The notes under the pieces: model-generated
What the model saw: the letters and a program-made list of their open reading frames with translations, nothing else
Told to the model about the DNA's origin: nothing
Databases searched by the model: none
NCBI RefSeq assembly: GCF_000196615.1
Contig: NC_014306.1
Location: forward strand, 2,356,001 to 2,420,000
Direction of reading: 5' to 3'
Origin: Erwinia billingiae Eb661
Lineage (GTDB): Bacteria; Pseudomonadota; Gammaproteobacteria; Enterobacterales; Enterobacteriaceae
DNA: 64,000 bases
Translations under genes and position numbers: made by a program
In this document: positions 26,567-33,596 of the stretch, piece by piece
Layout of the letters: each line of letters starts with the position of its first letter
Position numbering within the stretch: the first letter of the stretch is position 1

Positions 26567-27678
26567 GGCGTGACTTCCCAGATACTTTGTGAACGAAAAC
26601 GCTGTGCCGACAGCATCGTCAGGATCACCACCAGCGCGAAATAGATAATCCCAGGCCGGGGTTCGGCTTCACTCAAGCCCGGAAATTGCACCAGACCGGT
26701 GATAATCACCACCACGAAGACATCAAGCATCGACCAACACCCGACCCATTCGGTGAAGCGATACAACCGGTCTCTTTCGCGTCGCGCCCACTGGCTTTTG
26801 CGCTGGCTGGTCAGCAGCAGCAGGGCCAACGCGATAAATTTAATAAAAGGAATAACCATACTGGCCAGGAAGATCAGCAGCGCAATGCCCGGAGATCCGC
26901 TGCGCCAGAACTCAATGATCCCCTCGAAGATGGTTTTCTCGCTGCCGGTGCCGAAAAAAGAGGTAAACATCACCGGCAGCACATTCGCGGGCAGGTAAAA
27001 AATCATCGCGGCTATCAACAGCGCCCACGCCTGACCGTTGCCTCCATGCTGGTCAGGTACCGACGGTGCTGCCCAGAAGGGACGAAGATCCCGTGCAGAT
27101 AGCCGGAAGAAAAGCAGCGCAGACGCCGCAAGTGCCCATGCGCCGGCACCGGGTTTGACCTGAAGCAATGTGGATAGCTTGATGCCCACCACCAGAAACC
27201 CCACGGCAACCACCAGCGGCATGCTCCAGGGGGCGATGGTTCTGAGCAGGGAGGTAATTGCAGCAAAACCCGGGGCTTTTCGCTGAAATTGACCAAATAG
27301 TGACAGCCAGACGATCAGCAAAATCTGCGTCATCGGCGCGACGACGATCAAAAAAGTCGACAGCACCGACAGCAGCAGCGAGTGTGCCTCGCCCGGACCC
27401 AGCCAGGCGGCTTGCCATAACGTCATCTCTTTTGAGCTGCCCTGAAAATTCAGGCTGATCACGGGCAACAGGCAGGCAAACAGCCAGCCCAGCGCGGCCG
27501 CGACAGCAAGGGGTAACAGCGATGGCGCCTGGCCTGCTTTTCGCCACAGCGGTGCACGACAGCGACAACAGAGTGCCGCCTGACTTCCAATCGGAGGAGA
27601 CAGGCGATGCAGGTAGTTGCACTGTGGGCACACCACCAATTCTGATTCTGGGTTCATGGGCCGACCCTGGCGGATCAC
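26563..27678 (-). CDS. pqiA: PqiA-like inner-membrane protein
   Basis: A 371-residue polytopic membrane protein of the paraquat-inducible protein A family. An N-terminal zinc-ribbon-like segment is visible (VVCPQCNYLHRLSPPIGSQAALCCRCRAPLW), then two four-helix modules. The second module starts after ARDLRPFW and lacks the second CxxC ribbon usually found in PqiA, so this copy is shorter than the E. coli protein. ATG 27678 overlaps the stop of the DUF3313 gene; an in-frame ATG at 27657 is an alternative. PqiA is thought to supply lipid to PqiB at the inner membrane. Confidence 0.87.
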   Translation of the reverse strand: MIRQGRPMNPESELVVCPQCNYLHRLSPPIGSQAALCCRCRAPLWRKAGQAPSLLPLAVAAALGWLFACLLPVISLNFQGSSKEMTLWQAAWLGPGEAHSLLLSVLSTFLIVVAPMTQILLIVWLSLFGQFQRKAPGFAAITSLLRTIAPWSMPLVVAVGFLVVGIKLSTLLQVKPGAGAWALAASALLFFRLSARDLRPFWAAPSVPDQHGGNGQAWALLIAAMIFYLPANVLPVMFTSFFGTGSEKTIFEGIIEFWRSGSPGIALLIFLASMVIPFIKFIALALLLLTSQRKSQWARRERDRLYRFTEWVGCWSMLDVFVVVIITGLVQFPGLSEAEPRPGIIYFALVVILTMLSAQRFRSQSIWEVTP

Positions 27679-28328
27679 TTCAGCGTATTCGCTAATTCAT
27701 CGGCCCCTTTGTCGATGCCGACTTTGGCCGCGCTAAGCGAGCCAATCGTTGCGGAGATGTTCATGGCATTCGGAAACTGACGGGCAACCCAGGCAGTCAG
27801 TAATGTATTGCTCTGCGCATCGTAAACTTCGACCGCATAGTCGACATAACCACTGAACATGCCCCGGCCACCGCGAACAGACTGCACAATATTGTACGGG
27901 CCGCCTGCAAGATCGAATTTGGTGAAGGTACCCACGACCTGGGTGGTGGTATCCGCTCCGGTCAATGTCAGTTTTATCCGCAACGTTTTCGGCGCAACCA
28001 CGGTGGTTTCCTGATAGTGCGCGCGAAGACTGGCGGTGAATTTCTCCTTCATATAGGCCGCCAGCTGTTGGCGATCGGCTGGCGACATATCGCCAAACTG
28101 GCTGTCAGCACCCTGATAAATCGTCACTGGTTCAACAATCATGGTGCTGTACTGATTCCAGTCCACCTGCGTGCTGTACTTAAACGGGATGCGATCCGCT
28201 TCATCGCCCGTATTGGGTGTCAGCCGCGAGGCGGAATCTATCCCGGCATAGCGGGCGGGTGGCGTGCCGGCACAACCGGTCAGGAAAACAGCTACGGTGA
28301 GTAAGGCAACAGTCGACAGTCTGATCAT
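27675..28328 (-). CDS. DUF3313 lipoprotein
   Basis: A 217-residue lipoprotein, first gene of the Pqi-type operon. The signal peptide ends with the lipobox VFLTGCAG (Cys about 19). The mature part carries the DUF3313 pattern: YSTMIVEPVTIYQGADSQFGDMSPADRQQLAAYMKEKF, ending with a repetitive ATIGSLSAAKVGIDKGADELANTL. DUF3313 proteins are exported lipoproteins without known function. Its lead place in an operon with PqiABC and joint control by the TetR operator make it a candidate accessory part of this lipid conduit. Confidence 0.82.
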   Translation of the reverse strand: MIRLSTVALLTVAVFLTGCAGTPPARYAGIDSASRLTPNTGDEADRIPFKYSTQVDWNQYSTMIVEPVTIYQGADSQFGDMSPADRQQLAAYMKEKFTASLRAHYQETTVVAPKTLRIKLTLTGADTTTQVVGTFTKFDLAGGPYNIVQSVRGGRGMFSGYVDYAVEVYDAQSNTLLTAWVARQFPNAMNISATIGSLSAAKVGIDKGADELANTLK

Positions 28329-28383
28329 TTTTTAGGCCCTGGATAAAGGAAAGAGAAAGGTCAGTGGATAAACTCAGTCTATA

Positions 28384-28430
28384 ACTGAACTGTACGGTTT
28401 AGTTATGCATGGGTTGTGAGGAAGTGTCAA
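28384..28430 (-). promoter_or_regulatory. Promoter and operator O2 of the DUF3313-PqiABC operon
   Basis: On the minus strand: TTGACA (28430-28425), a 17-base spacer and CATAAC (28407-28402), followed directly by the operator at 28401-28384. The operator (ACTGAACTGTACGGTTTA on the plus strand) differs at one position from O1 in front of the TetR gene. Promoter-operator geometry is identical at both sites. Confidence 0.8.
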
Positions 28431-28502
28431 GAGGATGTTGCGTGGTGTTAACGTGAGGGAGGCGGTTAACGCCAGCCACAGAGGATGTGGCTGGCGGAGC
28501 GA

Positions 28503-29903
28503 TCAGGGTTGACGGACCAGCGCCCGAGTCTTATCCAGCAGGAAAGGGCGCAGATAACCGACGGTGTTGGAAAGCAGGATGACATCCTCTGATACCGTGA
28601 TATTCAGCACATCGCGCAGATAGCGTTTGCGGGTTTCCATCCGCTGCCAGACATCCGGATAGTGGGTTTGCAGTGCTTCTCTTAGCGCCGCATCAGCCAG
28701 CGCAACGGTATCTTCAATGCTGCAACCGCCATAGCCAGGCAGTGACGGAATAATGTCGATCTGAAAAATCATTCCGCTCTCAAGCGCGATCGTCGAATCC
28801 GGGTAGACCGGCGAGCAGAGCCACTCTTCATCCGCCACCAGATGGCCCGGATTTAAATGCCAGTGCCATTTCGCCTTCGGCATGGCTTCTTCAACAACCT
28901 GATAAAGCTCGCCGCCCGTCAGGCCTGGGCGAAGGGCTTCCAGCCAGCGGGTTACCGCACGATAGTAGGGGATGGCTAACGCCGGCAGATAATCCGCCAC
29001 TGCCGCAGGCAGTTCATTTTCAGCCGCCACCACATAGGCGGAACGACTGGTCAGCCCGCCCTTAAAGCCGACGGTCATCGAGAACTTATCACCGGCCTGA
29101 ATCGCTTTATCCGTGGGGTATAAGCCCGCATTGGCAAAGCGGTCGCCGGTGGCGGCGATGGTAATGACGCTATTCGGCTGACCATCCGCAGCTAATAGCT
29201 GGCCAATCTGCTTCTCGGTTTTACCGGGTTCAATCTGCTCAAGCGCGGCCAGCACGTTGGTTGAAGCCAGATTAGCGCCATACTCATAAAAGGCGATTTC
29301 GCTGGCGGTATTTAGCCGACGCACGCCAACGTCAGGGGAAATAAACAGCGAGGTGGCGTTAACCACATTTTTCCGCTCGCCTGCGGCGTCGATAATGGCT
29401 TCAACAATAAACGACGGCACGTCGAAGGTATAACGGGTGTCGCGCAGCCGGTTGGTAAATAACTTCCAGCCGACCACGCCGATCTGGCTTCCGCTGGTGA
29501 GGCCTGCCTGCAGCAGTACATCCACTAACGGCGCGTCGTTATCCATCGGTTGATTAGGCAGGGAAAAGGCCGGTGCGTGCAGGCATTTGCCGCCGTTGCG
29601 TGCAAAGGGAACCAGTTTCAGATTCTCATTACCCATCACGTAAGTCAGTTCCCCCTGCGCCGTGAGGATCAGCAAGGCTTCTTCAAAGCGCGGAATAAAT
29701 CCGGCGAGGTATTCAAAATTCCCGCCATGCTCTTTGTCGGCATAAATTGCAATGGCATCAAGCCGATGCTGCTGCATGGCCAGGAGAATATTCTGCAGCC
29801 GCTGACGCATCGCCTCATCGCCGATCGCCGGCGATTTTGCATCAGGGAAGGTCTTTGGTGGCGGGACAGACGTAAGCTCAAAACGGACAGGGGACTGATT
29901 CAT
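28503..29903 (-). CDS. M24-family (creatinase/prolidase-like) protein lacking metal ligands
   Basis: A 466-residue pita-bread-fold protein: creatinase-type N-terminal domain (residues 30-200) and M24 domain beyond. The start is ATG 29903 with GAGG six bases upstream; an upstream TTG at 29915 is also open. The two metal-binding aspartates of aminopeptidase P/prolidase are not present: where they should sit the sequence reads KFSMTVGFKGGLTSRSAYVV. The first conserved glutamate region reads FQIDIIPS, and only the later SIEDTVAL glutamate and a histidine in HLNPGHLV remain. It may work without metal, as creatinase does, or be non-catalytic. It begins 13 bases after hcp on the same strand. Confidence 0.75.
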   Translation of the reverse strand: MNQSPVRFELTSVPPPKTFPDAKSPAIGDEAMRQRLQNILLAMQQHRLDAIAIYADKEHGGNFEYLAGFIPRFEEALLILTAQGELTYVMGNENLKLVPFARNGGKCLHAPAFSLPNQPMDNDAPLVDVLLQAGLTSGSQIGVVGWKLFTNRLRDTRYTFDVPSFIVEAIIDAAGERKNVVNATSLFISPDVGVRRLNTASEIAFYEYGANLASTNVLAALEQIEPGKTEKQIGQLLAADGQPNSVITIAATGDRFANAGLYPTDKAIQAGDKFSMTVGFKGGLTSRSAYVVAAENELPAAVADYLPALAIPYYRAVTRWLEALRPGLTGGELYQVVEEAMPKAKWHWHLNPGHLVADEEWLCSPVYPDSTIALESGMIFQIDIIPSLPGYGGCSIEDTVALADAALREALQTHYPDVWQRMETRKRYLRDVLNITVSEDVILLSNTVGYLRPFLLDKTRALVRQP

Positions 29904-29915
29904 CGTCAACCTCAA

Positions 29916-30407
29916 TTATGCTGTAGCTCTTTCATTCCATGCATCAGTGTACTGGATATTGCCATCTACAATGCGCCAGGTAATTTTTTCATACTGCATA
30001 CTGACGCTTTCTGAGTGGTTCATTTTATCGTTTCCCGTAAGTTTTACATTGGGCACTGAGCAGTGAACGCTGGTGATTTTTACATTTTCCAGAAGCACCA
30101 TATAGTAGCAAACCTCTTGCCCCGCATCATTGATGTTATAGAAGCGGATTTCAGCACTTTTTAATGACTGTCCGGTAGCTGCTGCCTTGTATAGATAGGG
30201 AGTTGAGCTATCGACATCCTTTTCAATACGCATTGATGAGTGCTGTCGCGTGCCTGTAATTTTTCCTGCTGCAGTGTCTACCGGTAGGTTTATGCCGTGA
30301 CTTAATCCAATTATTTCAATGCTTCCTTCACGATCACGAACATCGACAGAGCCTTTAATTACTGCGCCGCCATCATCGGTTAGCCACATATAAGGTGGAA
30401 TTGGCAT
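29916..30407 (-). CDS. hcp: Hcp-family type VI secretion protein
   Basis: A 163-residue Hcp protein, the ring unit of the T6SS tube, which also carries small effectors in its lumen. Seen: the N-terminal YMWLTDDGGAVIKGSVDVRDREGSIEIIGLSHGI, the later H-x-x-M segment RQHSSMRIEKDVDSSTPYLYKAAATGQSLKSAEIRFY and the terminal QYEKITWRIVDGNIQYTDAWN, all typical of the Hcp1 family. AGGAG precedes the ATG. No other structural T6SS gene lies in the window, so this is an orphan Hcp with cargo genes immediately upstream. Confidence 0.9.
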   Translation of the reverse strand: MPIPPYMWLTDDGGAVIKGSVDVRDREGSIEIIGLSHGINLPVDTAAGKITGTRQHSSMRIEKDVDSSTPYLYKAAATGQSLKSAEIRFYNINDAGQEVCYYMVLLENVKITSVHCSVPNVKLTGNDKMNHSESVSMQYEKITWRIVDGNIQYTDAWNERATA

Positions 30408-30680
30408 TTAACTTCTCCTTATTTTTCGTAGTAACTTCATTGTTAAAATATAAATTACAGTAGTTATGGAAAATACAGAGATGACAGAGATATAAAAATA
30501 CAGATCGTAAAAATTATCAGCTCCTATCTCTACATCACCATAGATAAGTCTAGCAATCCTAGTCGCTAAATCATGATCAAACCAAAATTCAGGACTGCCG
30601 AGCGCTCTTCCGGTGATTAATGACACCCCGAAATAAAAGATTGCTTTGATTGTTCTACGGACAAAAGTTCTTATTGCCAC
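30408..30680 (-). CDS. Small membrane protein, candidate immunity to the Tlde-like effector
   Basis: A 90-residue protein with two hydrophobic segments (TIKAIFYFGVSLITGRAL and LYFYISVISVFSITTVIYILTMKLL) enclosing an acidic, probably periplasmic loop (FWFDHDLATRIARLIYGDVEIGADNFYD). The frame opens at a TTG (30686), but GAGG is better spaced for the GTG at 30680. It overlaps the effector gene by 26 bases and is followed directly by hcp. A membrane-held periplasmic protein is the expected form of immunity to a peptidoglycan-targeting L,D-transpeptidase effector. This is inferred from position and topology only. Confidence 0.6.
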   Translation of the reverse strand: MAIRTFVRRTIKAIFYFGVSLITGRALGSPEFWFDHDLATRIARLIYGDVEIGADNFYDLYFYISVISVFSITTVIYILTMKLLRKIRRS

Positions 30681-31176
30681 CGGCAATCACCTCTATCAAT
30701 CCCCGAGCCATAAGAGATTTCATGCAGGGAACCTGTACTGGTGCAGTTTGAAGTAATGCATCACGAATCAAGGCATAATCAGAGTTATGAACTAATGTAA
30801 TGCATCCTTCAGAGGAACGGCCGGGGTGAAGTCTGAATAATCCACGTTTAACTCCATTTATCCAGGTATGATCGTCAATCGTCAAGTCATCCCTGAACAA
30901 TGCAAACCATTCATCACGACCAAATTCAGCGCCATTATAAATGCTGTTATAAATATCTTGAGACTTGGCTTTAAGCCACGAGCCTAACCCACCGCCACCA
31001 CGCTCAACTATCCAGTATTTTCCTGGTGGAACAGGCCCTTCGTTGGGAATTGCTCCGCAGGCGGCATTGTTCATGTAAGCGCCTTTGCCAGAAAAGGCCA
31101 TAAAAACGCCCACACCATAAAGGTTAAAGGGTACGTAATCCGCGCCGTTCAGAATCAGAGTTCCATTCAGTGCCAT
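30655..31176 (-). CDS. DUF2778 L,D-transpeptidase-like T6SS effector (Tlde1-like)
   Basis: A 173-residue protein with the DUF2778/Tlde1 layout. The N-terminal strand pair is TLILNGADYVPFNLYGVGVFMAFSGKG, then the proline-turn IPNEGPVPPGKYWI. The catalytic segment is FRLHPGRSSEGCITLV, with His about 117 and Cys about 125. Salmonella Tlde1 is a T6SS effector that uses this His/Cys pair to cleave and exchange peptidoglycan stem peptides in rival cells. No signal peptide is seen, as expected for injection by T6SS. The genes behind it are a membrane immunity candidate and hcp. Assigned by motif and neighbourhood. Confidence 0.8.
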   Translation of the reverse strand: MALNGTLILNGADYVPFNLYGVGVFMAFSGKGAYMNNAACGAIPNEGPVPPGKYWIVERGGGGLGSWLKAKSQDIYNSIYNGAEFGRDEWFALFRDDLTIDDHTWINGVKRGLFRLHPGRSSEGCITLVHNSDYALIRDALLQTAPVQVPCMKSLMARGLIEVIAGGNKNFCP

Positions 31177-31288
31177 CGCTTCTTCTACACTCCATGTAAT
31201 AACATTGTGTGATGATAACTTTGTTTATTATTTGGGGCCAGCGTTTATTAATTTAAATTGAAAATCAATTTGGCTTAAGTTGATAACG

Positions 31289-31310
31289 TGCGGGGGAAAT
31301 GCCCCCCGCG
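31289..31310. terminator. GC-rich hairpin between PadR and T6SS cassette
   Basis: GCGGGGG (31290-31296) can pair with CCCCCGC (31303-31309). There is no clear T run on either strand, so it may be a weak or factor-dependent terminator after the padR-like gene. Confidence 0.4.
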
Positions 31311-31317
31311 CGTCGCC

Positions 31318-32136
31318 TTAACGGCCAACGGACTGCATTTGTACCAGCGTCGCCTGCAGAATCTCTGCAACCTGGCGCTGCGTGTCTTCATCGCTGCCGT
31401 GATACGCATGCAGCTGGCTGCGCAAATCGTGGATGGCCTGGGTCAACTCCGGTGAAAACGGCTGGCGGTGTTCGAACATCGCCTGACTGACGGAATCACT
31501 CTGGCTGGCAAACAGGGCCAGCTTGGCAATCAGGGCATCAGCCACCGCCTTGTTTTCGTTCAGATGCGCTTCGCCTTGCTCATTAATCGCATAGCGTTTG
31601 CGGTTGCCTTCCTGCTGAACGGTCACAAAACCCACATCCTCAAGGTAGGTCAGCGCCGGATAAATTACGCCTGGGCTTGGCGTATAAAAACCACCGCTCT
31701 TGTCGGTCAGGATCTTAATCAGCTCATAACCGTAGCTGGCCTGTACTTTTAACAGGGACAGCAGCAGCAACTGCAGTTCGTCCGCGCCAAACTTACGGCC
31801 ACGCAGGAAAGAAGGGCGATCGCGATGACCGGCGTCGTCCCGGCCGCCACGGTGTCCGCCGCGATGCCCATCATGACGATCGCCACGGCGATCGAAATGA
31901 CGTTCACCAGACGCATCATGACGCCCGCGATGGTGGTGGTGATGTCCGCTGCGGGGATCTTCATGGCGGCTGCGCATCCGCTCATTGCGCATCGCTTCAC
32001 GCCACTGGTCAAACATCATCGCCAGCGCCTCTTCGCGACTTTCGGCCTGTTGGAAGCAATCACTGCGACGGTCCTGAGACTGGGAGTGAGAATGGTGGCG
32101 ACCGCCACGGCGATCATTAAACATTTCTTTAAACAT
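31318..32136 (-). CDS. His-rich PadR-family repressor (YqjI-like)
   Basis: A 272-residue regulator. Residues 1-125 are extremely rich in His, Arg, Asp and Gly (RGGRHHSHSQSQDRR, RSGHHHHHRGRHD, HFDRRGDRHDGHRGGHRGG), a likely metal-binding arm. The PadR winged helix follows (ELQLLLLSLLKVQASYGYELIKILTDKSGGFYTPSPGVIYPALTYLEDVGFV), then a helical C-terminus. E. coli YqjI, a nickel/iron-responsive PadR repressor with a His/Cys-rich N-terminus, is the closest known model. GGAG before the ATG at 32136 fixes the start; the open frame upstream (to 32313) overlaps the operator and is not coding. It probably represses itself in response to a metal. Confidence 0.85.
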   Translation of the reverse strand: MFKEMFNDRRGGRHHSHSQSQDRRSDCFQQAESREEALAMMFDQWREAMRNERMRSRHEDPRSGHHHHHRGRHDASGERHFDRRGDRHDGHRGGHRGGRDDAGHRDRPSFLRGRKFGADELQLLLLSLLKVQASYGYELIKILTDKSGGFYTPSPGVIYPALTYLEDVGFVTVQQEGNRKRYAINEQGEAHLNENKAVADALIAKLALFASQSDSVSQAMFEHRQPFSPELTQAIHDLRSQLHAYHGSDEDTQRQVAEILQATLVQMQSVGR

Positions 32137-32157
32137 AGGGTTCTCCAGATTGAAAGG

Positions 32158-32204
32158 TATCTTACGACTGTATCGTAAGATAGTGCTAGTTTTATATCTT
32201 ACGA
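32158..32204. promoter_or_regulatory. PadR-type operator
   Basis: TATCTTACGA (32158-32167) and TCGTAAGATA (32173-32182) form a perfect ten-base inverted repeat with a five-base spacer, and a third copy of TATCTTACGA lies at 32195-32204. The first site is 21 bases upstream of the His-rich PadR gene, so it is most likely its autoregulatory operator. Confidence 0.8.
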
Positions 32205-32390
32205 TAGTAAATAGCAACAGGCAGCGATCGGCATTGCGCACGTTATGTTCATTTCGGTCTGAGGGCAGGGAGGGTGAAAAGGGGAATGCGCAAGGGTGGA
32301 TCTCAGCTCTCATGTCGCCATTGGCAGGAAAGCCGGATCCGTCGCATACTCCTTTAATGATTCATTTTTATCATGTTAAGGAACAACGTC

Positions 32391-33527
32391 GTGATCAACG
32401 AGCAGCGTAAAACCACGCTTTCCTCCATTCCCTTGTGGCAGAGCCGTGGCCATATGGTCAGCCATGCCTTAGCGAAAAGCCTGAGCTGGTTCGCCTTTGT
32501 GAACGGCAGCTTTGCGCTGATGATTTACCTGCGCAACATCATGTTTGGCAATTTTGATGCGGGAGTGGTTGTCTCTGGCAAACTTTTGACGGTGATCGAC
32601 CTGCTGATGTTAGCGACCCTGCTGGTGTCGGTCGCCATGCTGGCCATCTCTTTCGTTTTGAAGGCGAAGCCATCTCCAGCAATTAAGCCTTTACTCTCGC
32701 TCCTGTTGCTGCTGCAAAGCGGACTCTGGGCCGCCAGCGGCTTCAGCTTTATCACCGCGTTGCAGACGCCGCTTGCCTATCCCTTAAGTTCGATCTTGAT
32801 GATGAGCGCGCTGGCAGCCCTCTATTACTGGCCTTCAGGTCTGCTGCTGTTTGTGGTGCCCATCTGGCTGGCCACGGTGGCGGGGAATCTGCAGGTCAAT
32901 GCCGGGTTGAATCTGCGTTTTTCAGCGGTGTGCCTGATCTTCACGCTGATCCTGATTTACGGCCGCTATATGTTGCAGGGCTGGTTTAATGAAGCCTGGC
33001 TGCGCTTTCAGGAAAATCAGCTGCTGATTTCCAGGCTGGATACGCTGGCCCACCAGGATGTGTTGACCGGCACCGCCAACCGCCGTGCGCTGGAAGATCA
33101 TCTGCACAATGCCGTCAGCCGACAGGCGAGCTTTGAGCTGATTATGCTCGATGTCGATTATTTTAAACGCTACAACGACCATTATGGTCATCAGGCCGGA
33201 GATGTCTGTCTGGCGGAAGTGGCTGCGGTGCTGAAAACGGCGGTACGCACCTCCGAGGATCTGGTGGCGCGTTATGGCGGTGAAGAGTTTGTGGTGATGC
33301 TGTTTGGCGCAACGCCACAAGGTGCAGAGCAGATTGCCGAACGCATTCAGGCTAACCTGCAACAGGCGCATCTGCGGCACGAACGGTCAGATGTGAGTGA
33401 CACTGTCACGGTGAGTATGGGCATTGCCTCATCGGATGGCAGTAAGGGCGTGGCGCAGATCCTCGCCGAGGCCGATGCCGCACTGTATCGTGCCAAGGAG
33501 CAGGGCCGTAACCGCTGGTGCCGTTAG
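32391..33527 (+). CDS. Membrane-bound diguanylate cyclase (GGDEF)
   Basis: A 378-residue protein. About six transmembrane helices occupy residues 25-200, followed by a GGDEF domain from about 220 (DVLTGTANRRALEDHL, LIMLDVDYFKRYNDHYGHQAGD and the active-site RYGGEEFVVML). It should make cyclic di-GMP. The usual inhibitory RxxD site five residues ahead of GGEEF is replaced by TSED, so product feedback is probably absent. AAGGA at 32378-32382 fits the GTG at 32391 better than the ATG at 32373. Possible targets include the motility and biofilm functions also represented in this window. Confidence 0.85.
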   Translation: MINEQRKTTLSSIPLWQSRGHMVSHALAKSLSWFAFVNGSFALMIYLRNIMFGNFDAGVVVSGKLLTVIDLLMLATLLVSVAMLAISFVLKAKPSPAIKPLLSLLLLLQSGLWAASGFSFITALQTPLAYPLSSILMMSALAALYYWPSGLLLFVVPIWLATVAGNLQVNAGLNLRFSAVCLIFTLILIYGRYMLQGWFNEAWLRFQENQLLISRLDTLAHQDVLTGTANRRALEDHLHNAVSRQASFELIMLDVDYFKRYNDHYGHQAGDVCLAEVAAVLKTAVRTSEDLVARYGGEEFVVMLFGATPQGAEQIAERIQANLQQAHLRHERSDVSDTVTVSMGIASSDGSKGVAQILAEADAALYRAKEQGRNRWCR

Positions 33528-33596
33528 GGGCACGCAGCGCATGTCAGCAGGGTGAGCGCTGAAGGTTGGCCGCTGTTCCGCTATCGCTACCCGCCG

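Noticed and set aside
32137..32313. N-terminal extension of the PadR gene to 32313.
   Set aside because: The extension runs through the operator repeats and precedes a good ribosome-binding site and ATG at 32136.
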